The position numbers and the translations under genes are program-made. DNA of 64,000 bases, taken from the NCBI GenBank assembly GCA_947396885.1, contig OX377201.1, positions 66,004,983 to 66,068,982 of the forward strand. Reading direction: 5' to 3'. The DNA comes from Heligmosomoides polygyrus polygyrus. Its lineage: Eukaryota > Nematoda > Chromadorea > Rhabditida > Heligmosomidae. The notes below the pieces were generated by a model. It ran no database searches. It was not told the DNA's origin and was given only the letters and a program-made list of their open reading frames with translations. Below, in pieces: positions 33,301 to 45,636 of this stretch (its first letter is position 1; the number at the start of each line of letters is the position of its first letter).

Positions 33301-36300
33301 GTCTCTCAATGTTTGGTCTTATAGGGAGGATATAGTCAAACTTATAGAAAAAAGGCCACCATCTTACTCAATGAATCCGGATTTCTTACTGTTTTCTTTA
33401 ATCAAGAGCATTGCTGCTTATATCGGGTCTCCTCTTGAGTACATTTTTAATTTAAGTCTCATGAGAGGAGAAGTACCCTCACGATGGAGGCACGCCCTTG
33501 TTACTCCTATCCCAAAAAAGGAGATTACTGCGGATCCCAGTAACTTTAGACCTATTAGCATTGTCTCCGTTTTCGCGCGCATCTTCGAAAAAACGCAAAA
33601 AAAACAACACATCTTGGATCATCTAGCAAAGAACAACGTCATCTCCAAAAACCAGTTCGGGTTTCTGGAAGGGCGTTCCGTGGAAACAGTCGTTCTAACG
33701 TTGCTTAACGACTGGACCGGTGCTCATGAGCGCAATAAAACAACAGATGTTATATATTTCGACTTTAAAAAGGCTTTCGACAGAGTTCCCTGTGGTAACC
33801 TGCTTGATAAGTTAAAGTTTGTTGGAATTGTGACTAGATTGCTAATTTTCTCTCAAATAGGACATATCAAGTCCGCGTTCGCAATAAGTTTTCTTCGCTA
33901 TATTGTGCACAAAGCGGATTACCCCAGGGCGGAGCCTTATCCCAATCCTTGCTCTCATTTACACGTTTGAGCTACCTGAATGCATCGGTCTTTTGGATGT
34001 AGTAACATGCAAAATGTACGCTGATGACACCAAAATTTATAAAGTCATCGACAGTCCTACGGATGAAGCTAAATTACAGTCTGCTGTAGACTACATCAGA
34101 GAATGGTCCATAAAGTGGGAGCTTCCCATTGCGACTGAGAAGGCCTTTGCCTTATCTATAGGGAATCATTCCTCTGCTTCTGATAACTACAGAAGCAGAG
34201 GAATGGTACCACTGGGTGGTACCGTTCTAAATAAAGTCGATGAAGTCTGAACCTAGGGTTTCTGATCAACTCCAAATTAGATTTTCTTCTCATCTCAGGT
34301 TTTTCGTCAATAAGGCAACGACTCGAACGTTTAATGTTTTCTGAACACTTAGATCTATAAACCCCAATATTTGTATCAAAGCTTACAAAATCTACATTCG
34401 CTCTATCCTTGAACACGGCACTATAGAGTTCAATCCGTCAAAATAAAAGGACATCACTTTATTAGAAAGCGTACAGAACAATTTCATCCGCGAAATGTTT
34501 ATTAGATGTTTTGGTCTTGACTACGCAACAATTCCTAATGCAGCATCCATTAGGAATTGTTGCGTAGGAATTGTTGCGTAGCTAAGCAGCACTGGATGTC
34601 CATTAGGAATTGCGGCGAATTGGGTTTGTCCTCGCTCAAGTATAGAAAAACCAAAAATGACCTGGTCATGATGTTCAAGATCCTTAAGGCCATTGTGAAC
34701 GTTCCGTTGCACCAGTTATTCGTTTTCACTCCCAGTCAGACTAGAAATGGCGGCCTAAGGCTTGCGGAGCCGGTTGCAAAAAGCAAGGGTAGGACCAGCT
34801 TCTTTTTAACAGAACAATTCGACTCTTCCTTCCCCTTCTAAAAGAAAACGCTCTTCAAATGTCTCTCAAAGGTTTCAAAAGCTTTCTTGACCGTCGACTC
34901 AAAGGAGATCATTCACTTGTTCCATGAAATTCATCATTTAGTTTTAGAAGGAGCGATTACGCTACCGTTGTTTTCATTTGTTTCAACTTCTTTCGATCTA
35001 ATTGCTCACACCTTGTACCTCGTTTAAATTGTACGATTTTAAAGTTGTGTTGTATTTTGCTGCTCTTATTATGTAAGGTTTACGTGACATTATCACGTCT
35101 CCAGTAAACAAATAAAGCTCCTATCATTGACCGTTGTGACTGTTGTATTCCTCTCCTGAGAAAAAAGTTTAATCTCAACACAGAGAGGGTCAAAAACAGA
35201 TGCCAAATTAGGGATCAGCACCTCAATTGACCCCATTCACAAATGTTGACAGAAACCAGTGATTCTGCTCTCAACAGAATTACTCACTCTTACTGTGACT
35301 ACAGTAACAGACCAAAATTGCAGATACGGTTGGCCGGATTGGTGATCGGTACGACAAGTAGCCACTTTACCCAAAATTTGGGTGAAATAGGTAATCCTGA
35401 CCCCACATCCTTCACCTTCGCTTACACATCCCACGACTTTCTATTCCCGGAGGTCGTGAAGTACAGTACCGCCGCCAATGTTATATGACCGTAGCTGTTC
35501 AAACGCTTTGAAACACCGAAGCTACTGTAGATAGTCATCCGAACAGGTTTGCTACTCCTCACTAGTGTTTCCTCGGTCTTGTTAATTTGAACGGTTTCGT
35601 TATCCGCTGCAGAGAGGAAGCCGTAGAATGTGTGCCAATACACAAGACGACGCGCCTGCTTCATCTCTATCGGTAGCTGCTTTGGGTACGTTTTTGACTT
35701 CCAACACGTCAACAACAAGGCTTGCTGCCTGCAGCACTGCTCAACCATATGAAGACGTATATGCACTACCCTTCTTTCATGGCTGTCGAAGTACATGAAA
35801 GCTGCAATAAGTAAGTTGCGTGTTTTCTCTTAAATCTTATGTACCGTGGTTATTTTGGCAGCTGATCACACATCTAGCATCCGTTTTTTACTTCTTCCAT
35901 ACTAGGATAAAACATTTTACGTACATATTCTCTCCGACGGTAGACATCTCATCAAAGCTTATGACAGTGGTTATCCTGAGTTTACCGAAATATAATATGT
36001 GCTATAGATGGGAAGAAAACGTCCTATGCTTCGAAGATTAACCACAGCATGCAAAAAAGACACCAGTGAGAGTCGAATTCAATACCTACCTTTCATGTGC
36101 GAGAACCTTGCCACTACACCATAGCAAACGACGGTAGCGGAGCGATAAACTGTGCTGGCAAACAGCTCAACATGCAAGTTCAGCAGGCCAGAACTCGCTC
36201 AAGAGAGGCATTTTGCAGTTTTAATCTGGACGGCTCAATCATGATTCTAAGATCCATCCAGCTGCCTAGGTCTTCTTTCAAAGCTCCATGGGTGTTTGAA

Positions 36301-39300
36301 GCCCTTCCTTGGTTAGTGAGGCGTGCGGTATTCATCGTGATCCGCGACCGCTCGGAATCGCCCCAGTATTGTCGGAAGGGCGAGCGCAGCTTCTTCTCAT
36401 AAGAAGATCTCATTGGGGAACTGGTGAACAGGTAACTGGCTCACTGGCTACTCTCTCTGAACGGATGAGCCGATGCTTTCGCATTAAGGTAGCAGTTTCA
36501 CAACTCAGTTAACAGCACCCAGGCCATGTTCCGGAAAACAACGTAAGCAACAAATACGATCTAATGTTTCTAGGGAAGTGATCTGCAGTGTATGTAGGAT
36601 AAGCGATGGTAGGTAGTCTTCTAAGAACATCAACTCCCTTTGACTACTGGCAATGCATGGAGAAATATGGAAGGCGCTGTTAAACGTGTTCAAGGAAGAG
36701 CATGAGCTGAATTCGCGACGCAGAACAATTTCAAGAGCAGGTTGTTAAGCATCGTCAGTAATGTGGCCAGTTGTAAGGTGTGAGTAAAAGGAGCGAGGGA
36801 GCGGCATTCCTCAAGGGGAGCTATCTATGGCGTGCGGTTGAGCTGGGCTGAAGCCCTAGACCTCGGCTACCGTCGTTGCTGGGGAGCAAATCAGACAGGT
36901 TCTCCACTCGGTATCAGTAAGCCTTACGTTTTTAAGCGTATTCGTCGAAAGCTACCCAGCCAGAAGTGGACATGCAGAGGAGCCAAATGTACAAAATATG
37001 TCAAGCTCGAAAAGCAGGCACACGCGAGGCATGCTTTATATGGAAGGTTAGGGCTGTTTAAAAGCTGATTTCTCGCCTAATACGACTGATAAGATTCTAG
37101 AAAAGTGCGCGCCTAACTGAACTGTGATTTATATTCACTTCGACTGCTATCCGAGTCGTCTCAAAGTCAGTTATGGTTTGCAAGTGCCTTTCTTGGCTCC
37201 TGGGATCACATACTGATCATCTCCTCTTCCAGACAGAACTCCTTGCAGTGGAAGATATGACAGCATTGGGTTGCAGTGCTCTGCTTCTCTAAAAAAATTC
37301 CCCAACAGGAATCAATGAACCATCAGGCATGAAGCAGGAGGTCCAATTCGATGATCACTCGTGCAGAGTGCGAAAAAACGTACAACAACCCGTTTTAAAC
37401 GAACGACTTCAGGTGGCAAACAGTCTACAGCGGCGCGCACGCCTTTTAAAACTGTCCCATACCGTATACTTGCCTGCCCTACCTCCGTTTCTACTCAAAC
37501 CCTGAGCGACACACCCGGCATATTTTTGGAAAAGACTTGACTAGGCCATCCAAAGTTGCTTTTCGGCTTAACTCAGGACGAGAGGAAGGCTAGCTTCTAA
37601 CTCGTGGTAAGGCCAAGAAGGTACGTCAATGCCAGTTTCGACATGGAATCGGTGCTGAACCACGTCGAAAGGGGAAAAGTTTGGACAGAAAGTATTGCAT
37701 TCTTGGTTTCTTTGAGCTCTTCGAGAGTGTTGTGTTCACGTTCACCTTGGCGTTGTCTTTAGCCTCCTTTTTTAAAATATTGAGCTCTGCGCTGTAGTGT
37801 AGCGGTAAATCTCGATTCTGCCAGCAGAGTAGTAGCGTTCTCACATTTGCCCCCCTTCGTGATAATCAGCAGGTAGTACCCAATGTCCAGCATTATTTTG
37901 AATACTCGAGCTTCTTTCGACAGCTTTCCTTGATAATCACCACGCACCCGTATTGCGCACAGATCGCTTCAATTCCCGTCGCCTGCTTGGCCATGAAATG
38001 TTCCATGCACAAAGGGTATAATACCCACCTTGGCTGAGTTCACGTTGCGGTTCAGCAGCAGGCTCAGCATCGGGGTGCTAAGAAAGTGCTCGCCAAGGTC
38101 GAATACACTCAACGCATCACTGCAGAGCGTAGCGCGGTAGGAGAGGTCATCAATCAGCACCAGCGAGTCGAAGTCGGGGTTGAACGAGCGTACTCGGACG
38201 CTGATCTGCAGTAGCATCATGAGAGAACGTGGGGACGATTAGGAGGCGGTGGGCAGTACCACAAAGTTCTTGGCCGCCTTGACAAACGAGACGGAGACGA
38301 GCGCTGGGCTCATCTCGGACGGCAGCTCATGGCATTCGATCTCCTCGCCCATCAGCGAGATCGCGCACGCCTCCAGCTCGACGTCTCTTGTCTTCCAGAA
38401 TCTGAATCACTCACTAGTTTTCGAGGCACTCGCCTAAAACACTGCACTTGCCTTAGAAGCAGTGTGTTTTCCGTCTGGCTCTGGCAACTGATAGGGTCCG
38501 AACGCAGATAGTCGAGAGGGCCCTGAACAGTTCAATCGCCGCCCATGAACGGGACATCTCGCTAGGCGACGAAGATCTCTGAGCCCACCTTTGTGTCCTG
38601 CTCAATGTAGAGCACAGCGTACCTTCCCTCTGGACCATTATAGCTGCCCGTCATGTTGAAGAGCAGCTCTGGCGGAAGAGAAGAGGATGACGTTTGCCAT
38701 CTCTAAAAGAGCGAATACAACTACGCAGCTGAACTGCTCGGAACCCACTGTACTTTTTGAGCCTCTCCGCCGTTCCTCCAGCGACAAACGTCGAACTCCT
38801 TGCAGTCCAGATCGGCAGCTGTTCGGATTGGTTTTCCTGCTGCTGCGGACAGGAGCGGAGCTGATGAGAAGCCGTCACCCAAGTCAACTGTAAGCAACCA
38901 CTCAGTCCGAATAGAGAGGAAGGTTGACGCAAGAGGACAAGCTTCTACCCACTGGCGACTTTGCACAGCGATGCGGAGTAGATGATGTTATCAAGCATGA
39001 TAAAGGATCCCTCAGGGTTGGCTATATCATAGGCCCGAACGCCGATTCTGAGACAAAGGCCACGTCTGCAACTTGAGAAAGAGACCAGCCATTGAAGCTT
39101 ACCTGAATGGCGTCTCTCGTGCAGGAATGTCAGCATGACATTCGGTGTTCAACTTCACAGTTCCTGAAACAACACTGCTAAACTAAAGGTGGATTTCAGT
39201 TCAGTTTCTGGATAGTCGTTTCCCGAACGAAGATTCTGCGCGTTGTTTTCAAGAAGAAGCGCCCTATTTGAAAAAATCACGAGAGTCAGCCCAAAAGAGT

Positions 39301-42300
39301 TAGTGAAGCTCGATATTGCACGAGCTCTGCAGTGCAAGCTGCCAAAAACCATTCTTGAAGTTGTCACAACGATGCTTCGTTTCGATCACAACTCTAGCGC
39401 CAGGCGGGGCTCGAACCCCGCTCCACCTGCTAACCGGGCAGGAATGTTCCGAGACACTACACCACCGACGCCGTTTGGTCGAACACACATCCACACCTCG
39501 TGGAACCAACCAGGGCCCGGGTTCATCAACGACTTTTAGCAGTTTAACAGGGAAAATTCAGTTGAAAAGCGCATGGAACGTCTCACCATATCGCTTGATA
39601 AGCCGCGCTATCTGGGATTTCGACGGTAAATTGCTGTAAGTAATGAATCCGGCGCTAGTACTCACGCGTATATCGGCTTGAGCCCCTGTTAAGGTGTCTG
39701 GATGGAAACGATCCAACTCATTTTCCTCATCAGCACTGATCGTTCGAAGAGGTGTGGATGTTGCGTTCGATCAAACGGAGTCGGTGTGTTAGTGGACAGC
39801 CTACCTGCCCGGTTAGCAGGCGGTGCGGGCCTGAGGCCTGCCAGCTGCTTCTAGAGTTTTGATAATAAAAAATCCTACTATATATATATGTATATATATA
39901 TATATATAAGCGAGAAGTGTCGTTTGTCTGTGGGTGAGTAAGTGTGTTTGTTTGTTTGTTTGTTTGCACAGAAGTGCCGAAGGATGTGTTGGGAGGAATG
40001 ATGGGGAAACGGGGGGGGGGGGGGGGGGGGGGTTGTCGTTGTCACCAATTGTCAACTGTTGTAGTTGTCGACAGGCGTCCATGTCCAGACGACATGTCAC
40101 CGATGTCGCGCAAGGGGTGTTCGGATTCACACGACGTGTCAACGATGTCAGGCAAAGCACGTCCGGCTTGAGAACATATGTCACCGACGTTGTTCAGCAG
40201 TCGTCCGGGTTCGGAAGAGGTGTCACCGATGTCGCGCGAGGACTCCGAATTCGGACCACGTGTTACCAGTGAAGGTGGGACCAGTAATGGGGGACCGGTG
40301 AAGGATGGGGTTTCAGGAAGGGGGACCGGTAAAGGGTTGACCAACAAAGGTGGGACCAGCAATGGGACCGGTGAGAGGGGGGGGGGGGATCCAGTGAAGG
40401 GGGAACCGGTGAAGGAGGGGAGAGGGGGACCGGTGAAGGAGGGGGAGGGGTCCAGTGAAGATGGGACCGGTGAGGAAGGGACCAGTAATGAGGACCGGTG
40501 AAGGGGGGGGGGGGGGGGGGAAGTGGTCCAGTCAGTGAAGGGAGGACCGGTGAAGAAGGGGGAGGGGTACAGTGAAGGGGGACCAGTAGAATGTTGACCA
40601 GTGAAGAGGGGACCAGATGAAGGGGGACCGGTGAGGAAGGGATCAGTAATGGGGACTGGTGAATGGGGAAGAGGGAAGGGGTCCAGTGAAGGGGAACCGG
40701 AAAAGGGTTGATGAATAAAAGGGGACCGGTAGGGTGGGACCAGTAATGGTGATCGGTGAGGGATAGGATGACCAGCGAAGAGGGGACCAGCAAAGGGAGG
40801 TCCAGTGAAGGTGGGAGTAATAATAGGGACCGACGAAGGGGGAGGGGGACCAGTGAAGGGTGAACCGAAAAAGGGCTGACAATAAAGGGGAACCAGTGAT
40901 AAGGGGCCAATTAAGGGGGGTCCAGTGAAGGTGATGGACCTGTTTTGCCCTACTCCACTACACCATTCTATACAGCAAAACCAGTTTTTTAGTGAATGAG
41001 AGAAGGCCTAAAGAGGAGAAGAAGACGTACGGGGTGTTCTATTCTCCGGGTTTGGGGCGAAGCCCCAACCAAACGTTTGGCAGCCGGCAGGGATCGCGGT
41101 TATCCTTCCTCCGCCAAGCCGCGAGCGCTCATCGCACGCGCGCACCTAACGCAATATTTGGGCTAATGAATTGAAATCCGCGCGATCGTTCTCACGCATC
41201 TTTGCGACAGAGCGCGAAATCTTTCCTTCAATCGGGGGGAAGTGCGCAGAAACAGGCTAGGGAAGGGACTCCAGAGTGTGTGCCACCAAAGCTGCTCGTG
41301 CGAGAACTGCTCCCGTCTCCCAGGGTTCTCCTGTGGCGGCGGTGAAAGAGCCGCGATTCGCCACCGATCGTTCAACGACCCTCCTCCATATCGACTGACC
41401 GTGGTGTCGGTGGATATCGAAAATTGCCACGTCGATACGACGCGACTGCACGCGGCTTGGCAGAGGAAGAATAGCCGCCACCGCCGGCAGGCCGTTGAAC
41501 GTCTGGTATCACCATCACCATCACCACCTATATATAAAAGAGTTTGTCCGTCGAGTGATCTAACCGAAGTAAGATACGCCGCATCGTCCACAGCGAGAGC
41601 GGTCGAGTGATCTAACCGAACTCAGGTACGCCGCATTATCCACAGCGAGGGCGGTCGATTGATCTAACCTATGTGAGATATCACCATCACCACCTATCAC
41701 CACCTATCACCACCACCATCACCATCACCACCTATCATCACCACCTATATATAAAAGAGTTTGTCCGTCGAGTGATCTAACCGAAGTGAGTTGCGCCGCA
41801 TTATCTACAGCGAGAGCGGTCGAGTGATCTAACCTGAATGAGGTACGCCTCATCATCTACAGCGCGGGCAAAATTTGCTATTGAACGTGGGATGTTGCTG
41901 CAGCAGGGGAAACGCATGCTGCTTAACACAACAGCATCTACGCACGTTTCTGAACGTCCAGATTCAGAAGCCGACTTCGTGCCATTAGCATGAGAAGACT
42001 ACTAAAGGGGTAAGGGTAGAAGGGGGACTTTGGGGGTGGAGAACCGACAGCGACCAGGAGGAGGATCGTGAAGGTCGATGGGGGAACAAGTAAGCAGGCC
42101 AGGAGGTGGCACCAAGAAGAGTTTAGGCAATATGTAGGGATCATTAGAGAGTTACCAGTCAGGGGAGGGAGACAGTAAGAAGGATCAGCGAGGGGATCCA
42201 TAACCATTGAGAGATACCGGATTTAAAGGATGTGACACCGATGTCACACAATGGGAGTTCGCTTGCCGTCGTCGTGTCGTGAGCGTGGGAGGCCTACTCA

Positions 42301-45300
42301 ATTGGGGTAGAGTAGTAGGGAGGATCCCAAGGAGGGGAGGAATCTACCTGGAAGAAGGGACCTGGAGGCGGGACCAGGACGGGGAACAAACAAGAAGGGA
42401 GCCGTAAAAGAATTCATACGGAGAACAAGGAATCTGCCATATGTATAGCCTCTTCATGCTCGACACAGCGGCGACTGCGCGCGCTTCTGAGCTTCCTGAT
42501 CCAGAAAACGGGCCCCCTACGTCGCGCAGCAAGCATTCTGATTCTGAATACGTTTCACCGACCGTGCCATGAGCATAGGAGGACCAATAAGGGCTTGGTG
42601 GAGAAGGGCGGTAAGGGACCTCTATGGTGGACCAGGAGAGCGACCAGGAAGGAAAGGAAGAACCCGGAGGAGCGGCCAGGATGGGGAAACAAGCAAGAAG
42701 AGACCAGTAAGTTTCAGTAGTGGAAACAAAGAAGTGGACCTGTAGTTGGCACCAGGAAGGTGGTGGAGTAAAGAGGGGTAGGGAAGACCTGTAAAGGCGG
42801 ACCAGCAATTAGACCCAGTAAGAAGAAACGAGAGTGGGGAACCTGGCTTTGGAAGACATGTCAACGACAACTTGAAACGCTAGCTGTTGAGCATGAGAAC
42901 GATTACGGAGAAACAACCTGAGGGACAGAAGTGCTGCGCACCGCAAACCAATGACGGTAATGGCCGGTCCGGAGAGAATCTCTACGATGAATGCACGGAA
43001 GTGGTGAATGGCTTGATGCCGATAAAGCACGTACCAGGTTCTAGATGCTAGCGAATTTTAAGTTTTACAAAAACTACTTTCCATAGGTCAGTGATGCTAC
43101 AAAGTCGCGCGAAGCGCGCAAGAGCGAGACACGCCGTTAGGCGTGTCGGAGCACTTGCTGTTATAATGATTTACAACCTCAGTAACAGCTATTGAGGCTT
43201 AAAAAATAATTTGATTTGCAAGTGTTGTAGCACTCAAAGATAACGTAAAACAGCATTACCCCATTACTCCGTTGCACATCGTCAGTCGGCTACTTCTGAG
43301 TAGGTCAATTAGTAATCCGTAAGATGTAGATGGTTTCTATACGAAGAGCACCCCTTACCACATATAGCTGACATGCCTGCTACGCACGAGCTGTGGACGG
43401 GTGTTTCTAGCAAAGACTTCGACGCTCCGTTAGTCCAGGGGACTCAGGCGTGATCTGGGAACTCATGCCATGCAGAAGTGGGAGAGCTTGCGTCTCCCTC
43501 CGCCGGCCTCCCGCGATCATCGCAACCTACTGCAGTCGCGAAAGGCACAGAGTGCGAGCAAGTAGGACTCACCACAGTCGACGTACGGCTTCTCGTAGAG
43601 CATTTTGTAGCCGCGCACAGGCAGGTCCTCGAAGAGCACAATCTCCACCTGGGCACTGTTGTATGACCAGTACCTGCAATCATGGGTGTAGTAGTCCGAA
43701 GCGAACCTGATAGCGGAAGGAGCACGTACGTGAACGTGAGGTTCCCGGTCGAGTTCTGACATCCTACCAGTGAAGAAAGGTAGATCGCGCTCTGTTCCTC
43801 CCTCTTCTTGTCTCCAGTGAAAATCATCTTTTCCCCTGAAGTGCCACACATTGTTTCTCGCTTCTATTGGAGTAGAATTTCCAACCATAGTTTTTGCAGA
43901 AGCAAAGGATCGACGTATCACAACAACAAGAACAACGTGCTCACTTCGCTATTTCAATGGTCGTAGGTCGTAAAAAACTAGGAAGTTGCACGGATATAGT
44001 GGCAGATAAGGAAGAAAAAGTTCAGAAAAAGGGAATTTAGGGAAAGTTTTCAGAACTGACCAATTATTTTTTTTGCAAATTTTAGGAATTGACAGCAGGT
44101 ACAGCACTCGTTAAAACGAACATGCGCTAGATCCTCTATGTTTTTTACTTTTAGTTTTTGACTGTTATTTTATTTTACGTACAACATTCAGATGTTTGCT
44201 CGTTGTTTCATCCTCAGATCCACTACATAATATGCGTTCACATGGTTCGGCCATGTAATAAATAAATAACTGTTTAGCGTACATCGCCAGCCTATCACTT
44301 GTCCCCGCTGTGTTCGTTGATGGCAGCTTGTCGGCTAAGAGTGAGCTAGTCTACTTAGTGAGTTTTGAATGAATGTTCACCATTGACGCATTTTCGAAGC
44401 GGACGAGCTTTTTGCATATTTTCGCTACCAGAAAGGAGGTAATGAAGACACTTCTCATTGAACGCGCTCCCGAGCGTAGCGTGCTGAAAAAGCAGATGCC
44501 AATGTCTTTGTTTGTTGAAGTTGGCACATTGTGTAGAGCTTTAGTTCTTCTCAGAACTTTCTATAGGTTTTCATATGTCGCAGATTGAAATCGTCGGAGA
44601 GTTCTAGAATGCTCCTCAGTGCCACTTTTGAGATGACTATTACTCATCGTGGTAGAAAATAATCACCTTGATGAACTTTAGTCGGTCCCGGGCCTAGCCG
44701 GAGAGCGGGAAACTCGGTGAAGTCGACTTTTTCGAACAGGTGAAAGTCAAGCGAATCCAGCCCGAGCCGATCCTCGACATTCTTCCAACGACACTTGCTC
44801 GGCTCGGCGAAGTTGCAGTCGAGATCAGACGAGTGTCGAATAAATTTGTCGTTCGAAAAAGCTGAAAGTGCAAAGATAATCCATTCGTTGGTCATTCGCG
44901 CACCCTACTTTATTCAGCTCTTAATAGGGAAGGGTTTCGACCTCCAATGCAACTTCAAGTTGAAACCGGGATCATTAGGAAGAGCTCGGAAGGCTGATTA
45001 CGACTATGAGTGTGAAAATTGCAAAATTACACCCCTGAGCGATTTATGACCTTCCGATGTTGGGTGGCCTGACCGCGGGTGCGAGAGCGATGAGTCATAG
45101 GGCTCCGTAAGCCCTAGTTTATACTTGCACCGCTGCGCGGCGCGGCACGATGGTCGGGATAGATATCGGCCGGGCGGCGCGAAAAATCGATACCTATTTC
45201 GATCGCGGTGCCATACCGCGTGGCGGCGCAAGTATAGGGCTAAAGCCCCTTTCATACTCGTCCGAGGGGCGGCGGCGGCGGCCGCCGCCGCTTCAGCGGC

Positions 45301-45604
45301 AGGTGGAGGGGCGGTGTCCGTTCTCGCCGCCTAGGGGTGGCGGCGGCCGCCGCCAGCGCTAATTGCGTTTGGCGCGCGCGTACGCGCAGCGGTCTCGTCT
45401 GTGCCGCCGCTCTCGCTGCCCCTCGTATCCGCCGCCCGAAATGGCCCCAGCCATCTCGGGCAGCGGCCCCGGCGGCGGCGCCGCCAGGGGCGTGGCGGGG
45501 CGTGGCCGCGGCGACGTCGCCGCTGCCAGTATGAAAACCCCTCCACCGCCGTGGCCGCCGCTCGGGCACGTCATCGCCGCCGCCTTCCTATGCTAAACCA
45601 TTGG

Positions 45605-45636
<32 letters not shown>

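Larger units (their letters stand above)
38953..44861 (-). other. MAM-repeat gene exons 3-7: MAM-like domain 1
   Basis: Exons 44861-44667, 43835-43730, 43673-43573, 39163-39103, 39047-38953 (residues about 47-232). Landmarks are DLDCNFAEPSKCRWKN, a hydrophobic block SAIYLSSLVGC, the glycosylatable QNSTGNLTFTYW, VEIVLFEDL, PFRIGVRAYD and SFIMLDNIIYSASLC. The intron between 43573 and 39163 holds the minisatellite and tandem repeats. Reading on past 43573 is possible from a second AG at 43552 but reaches a stop; the chosen junction gives the domain its expected second half. Confidence 0.85.

Noticed and set aside
35422..35796. Minus-strand open frame of 125 codons
   Set aside because: No motif, no splice partner and no similarity to the repeats of the surrounding gene.
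36080..36150. tRNA-like A box on the minus strand (TGGTGTAGTGGCAAGG)
   Set aside because: No acceptable B box or cloverleaf; a decayed SINE fragment is possible but not supported.
37795..37850. tRNA-like A box on the plus strand (TGTAGTGTAGCGG)
   Set aside because: No B box at the right distance.
40263..40910. Minus-strand open frame of 215 codons, Pro/Ser-rich
   Set aside because: It is the antisense of the GACCGGTGAAGG minisatellite. The repeat, not coding selection, keeps it open.
43100..43145. Short GC hairpins (GCGCGAAGCGCGC; ACACGCCGTTAGGCGTGT) that could be a terminator
   Set aside because: Intrinsic terminators are not expected in a nuclear gene, and the site is inside an intron.
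43452..43551. Alternative end of the MAM-repeat gene: after 43573 a nearby acceptor opens a frame that reaches TGA
   Set aside because: It would cut domain 1 in half. The exon at 39163-39103 joins in the same phase and completes the domain.
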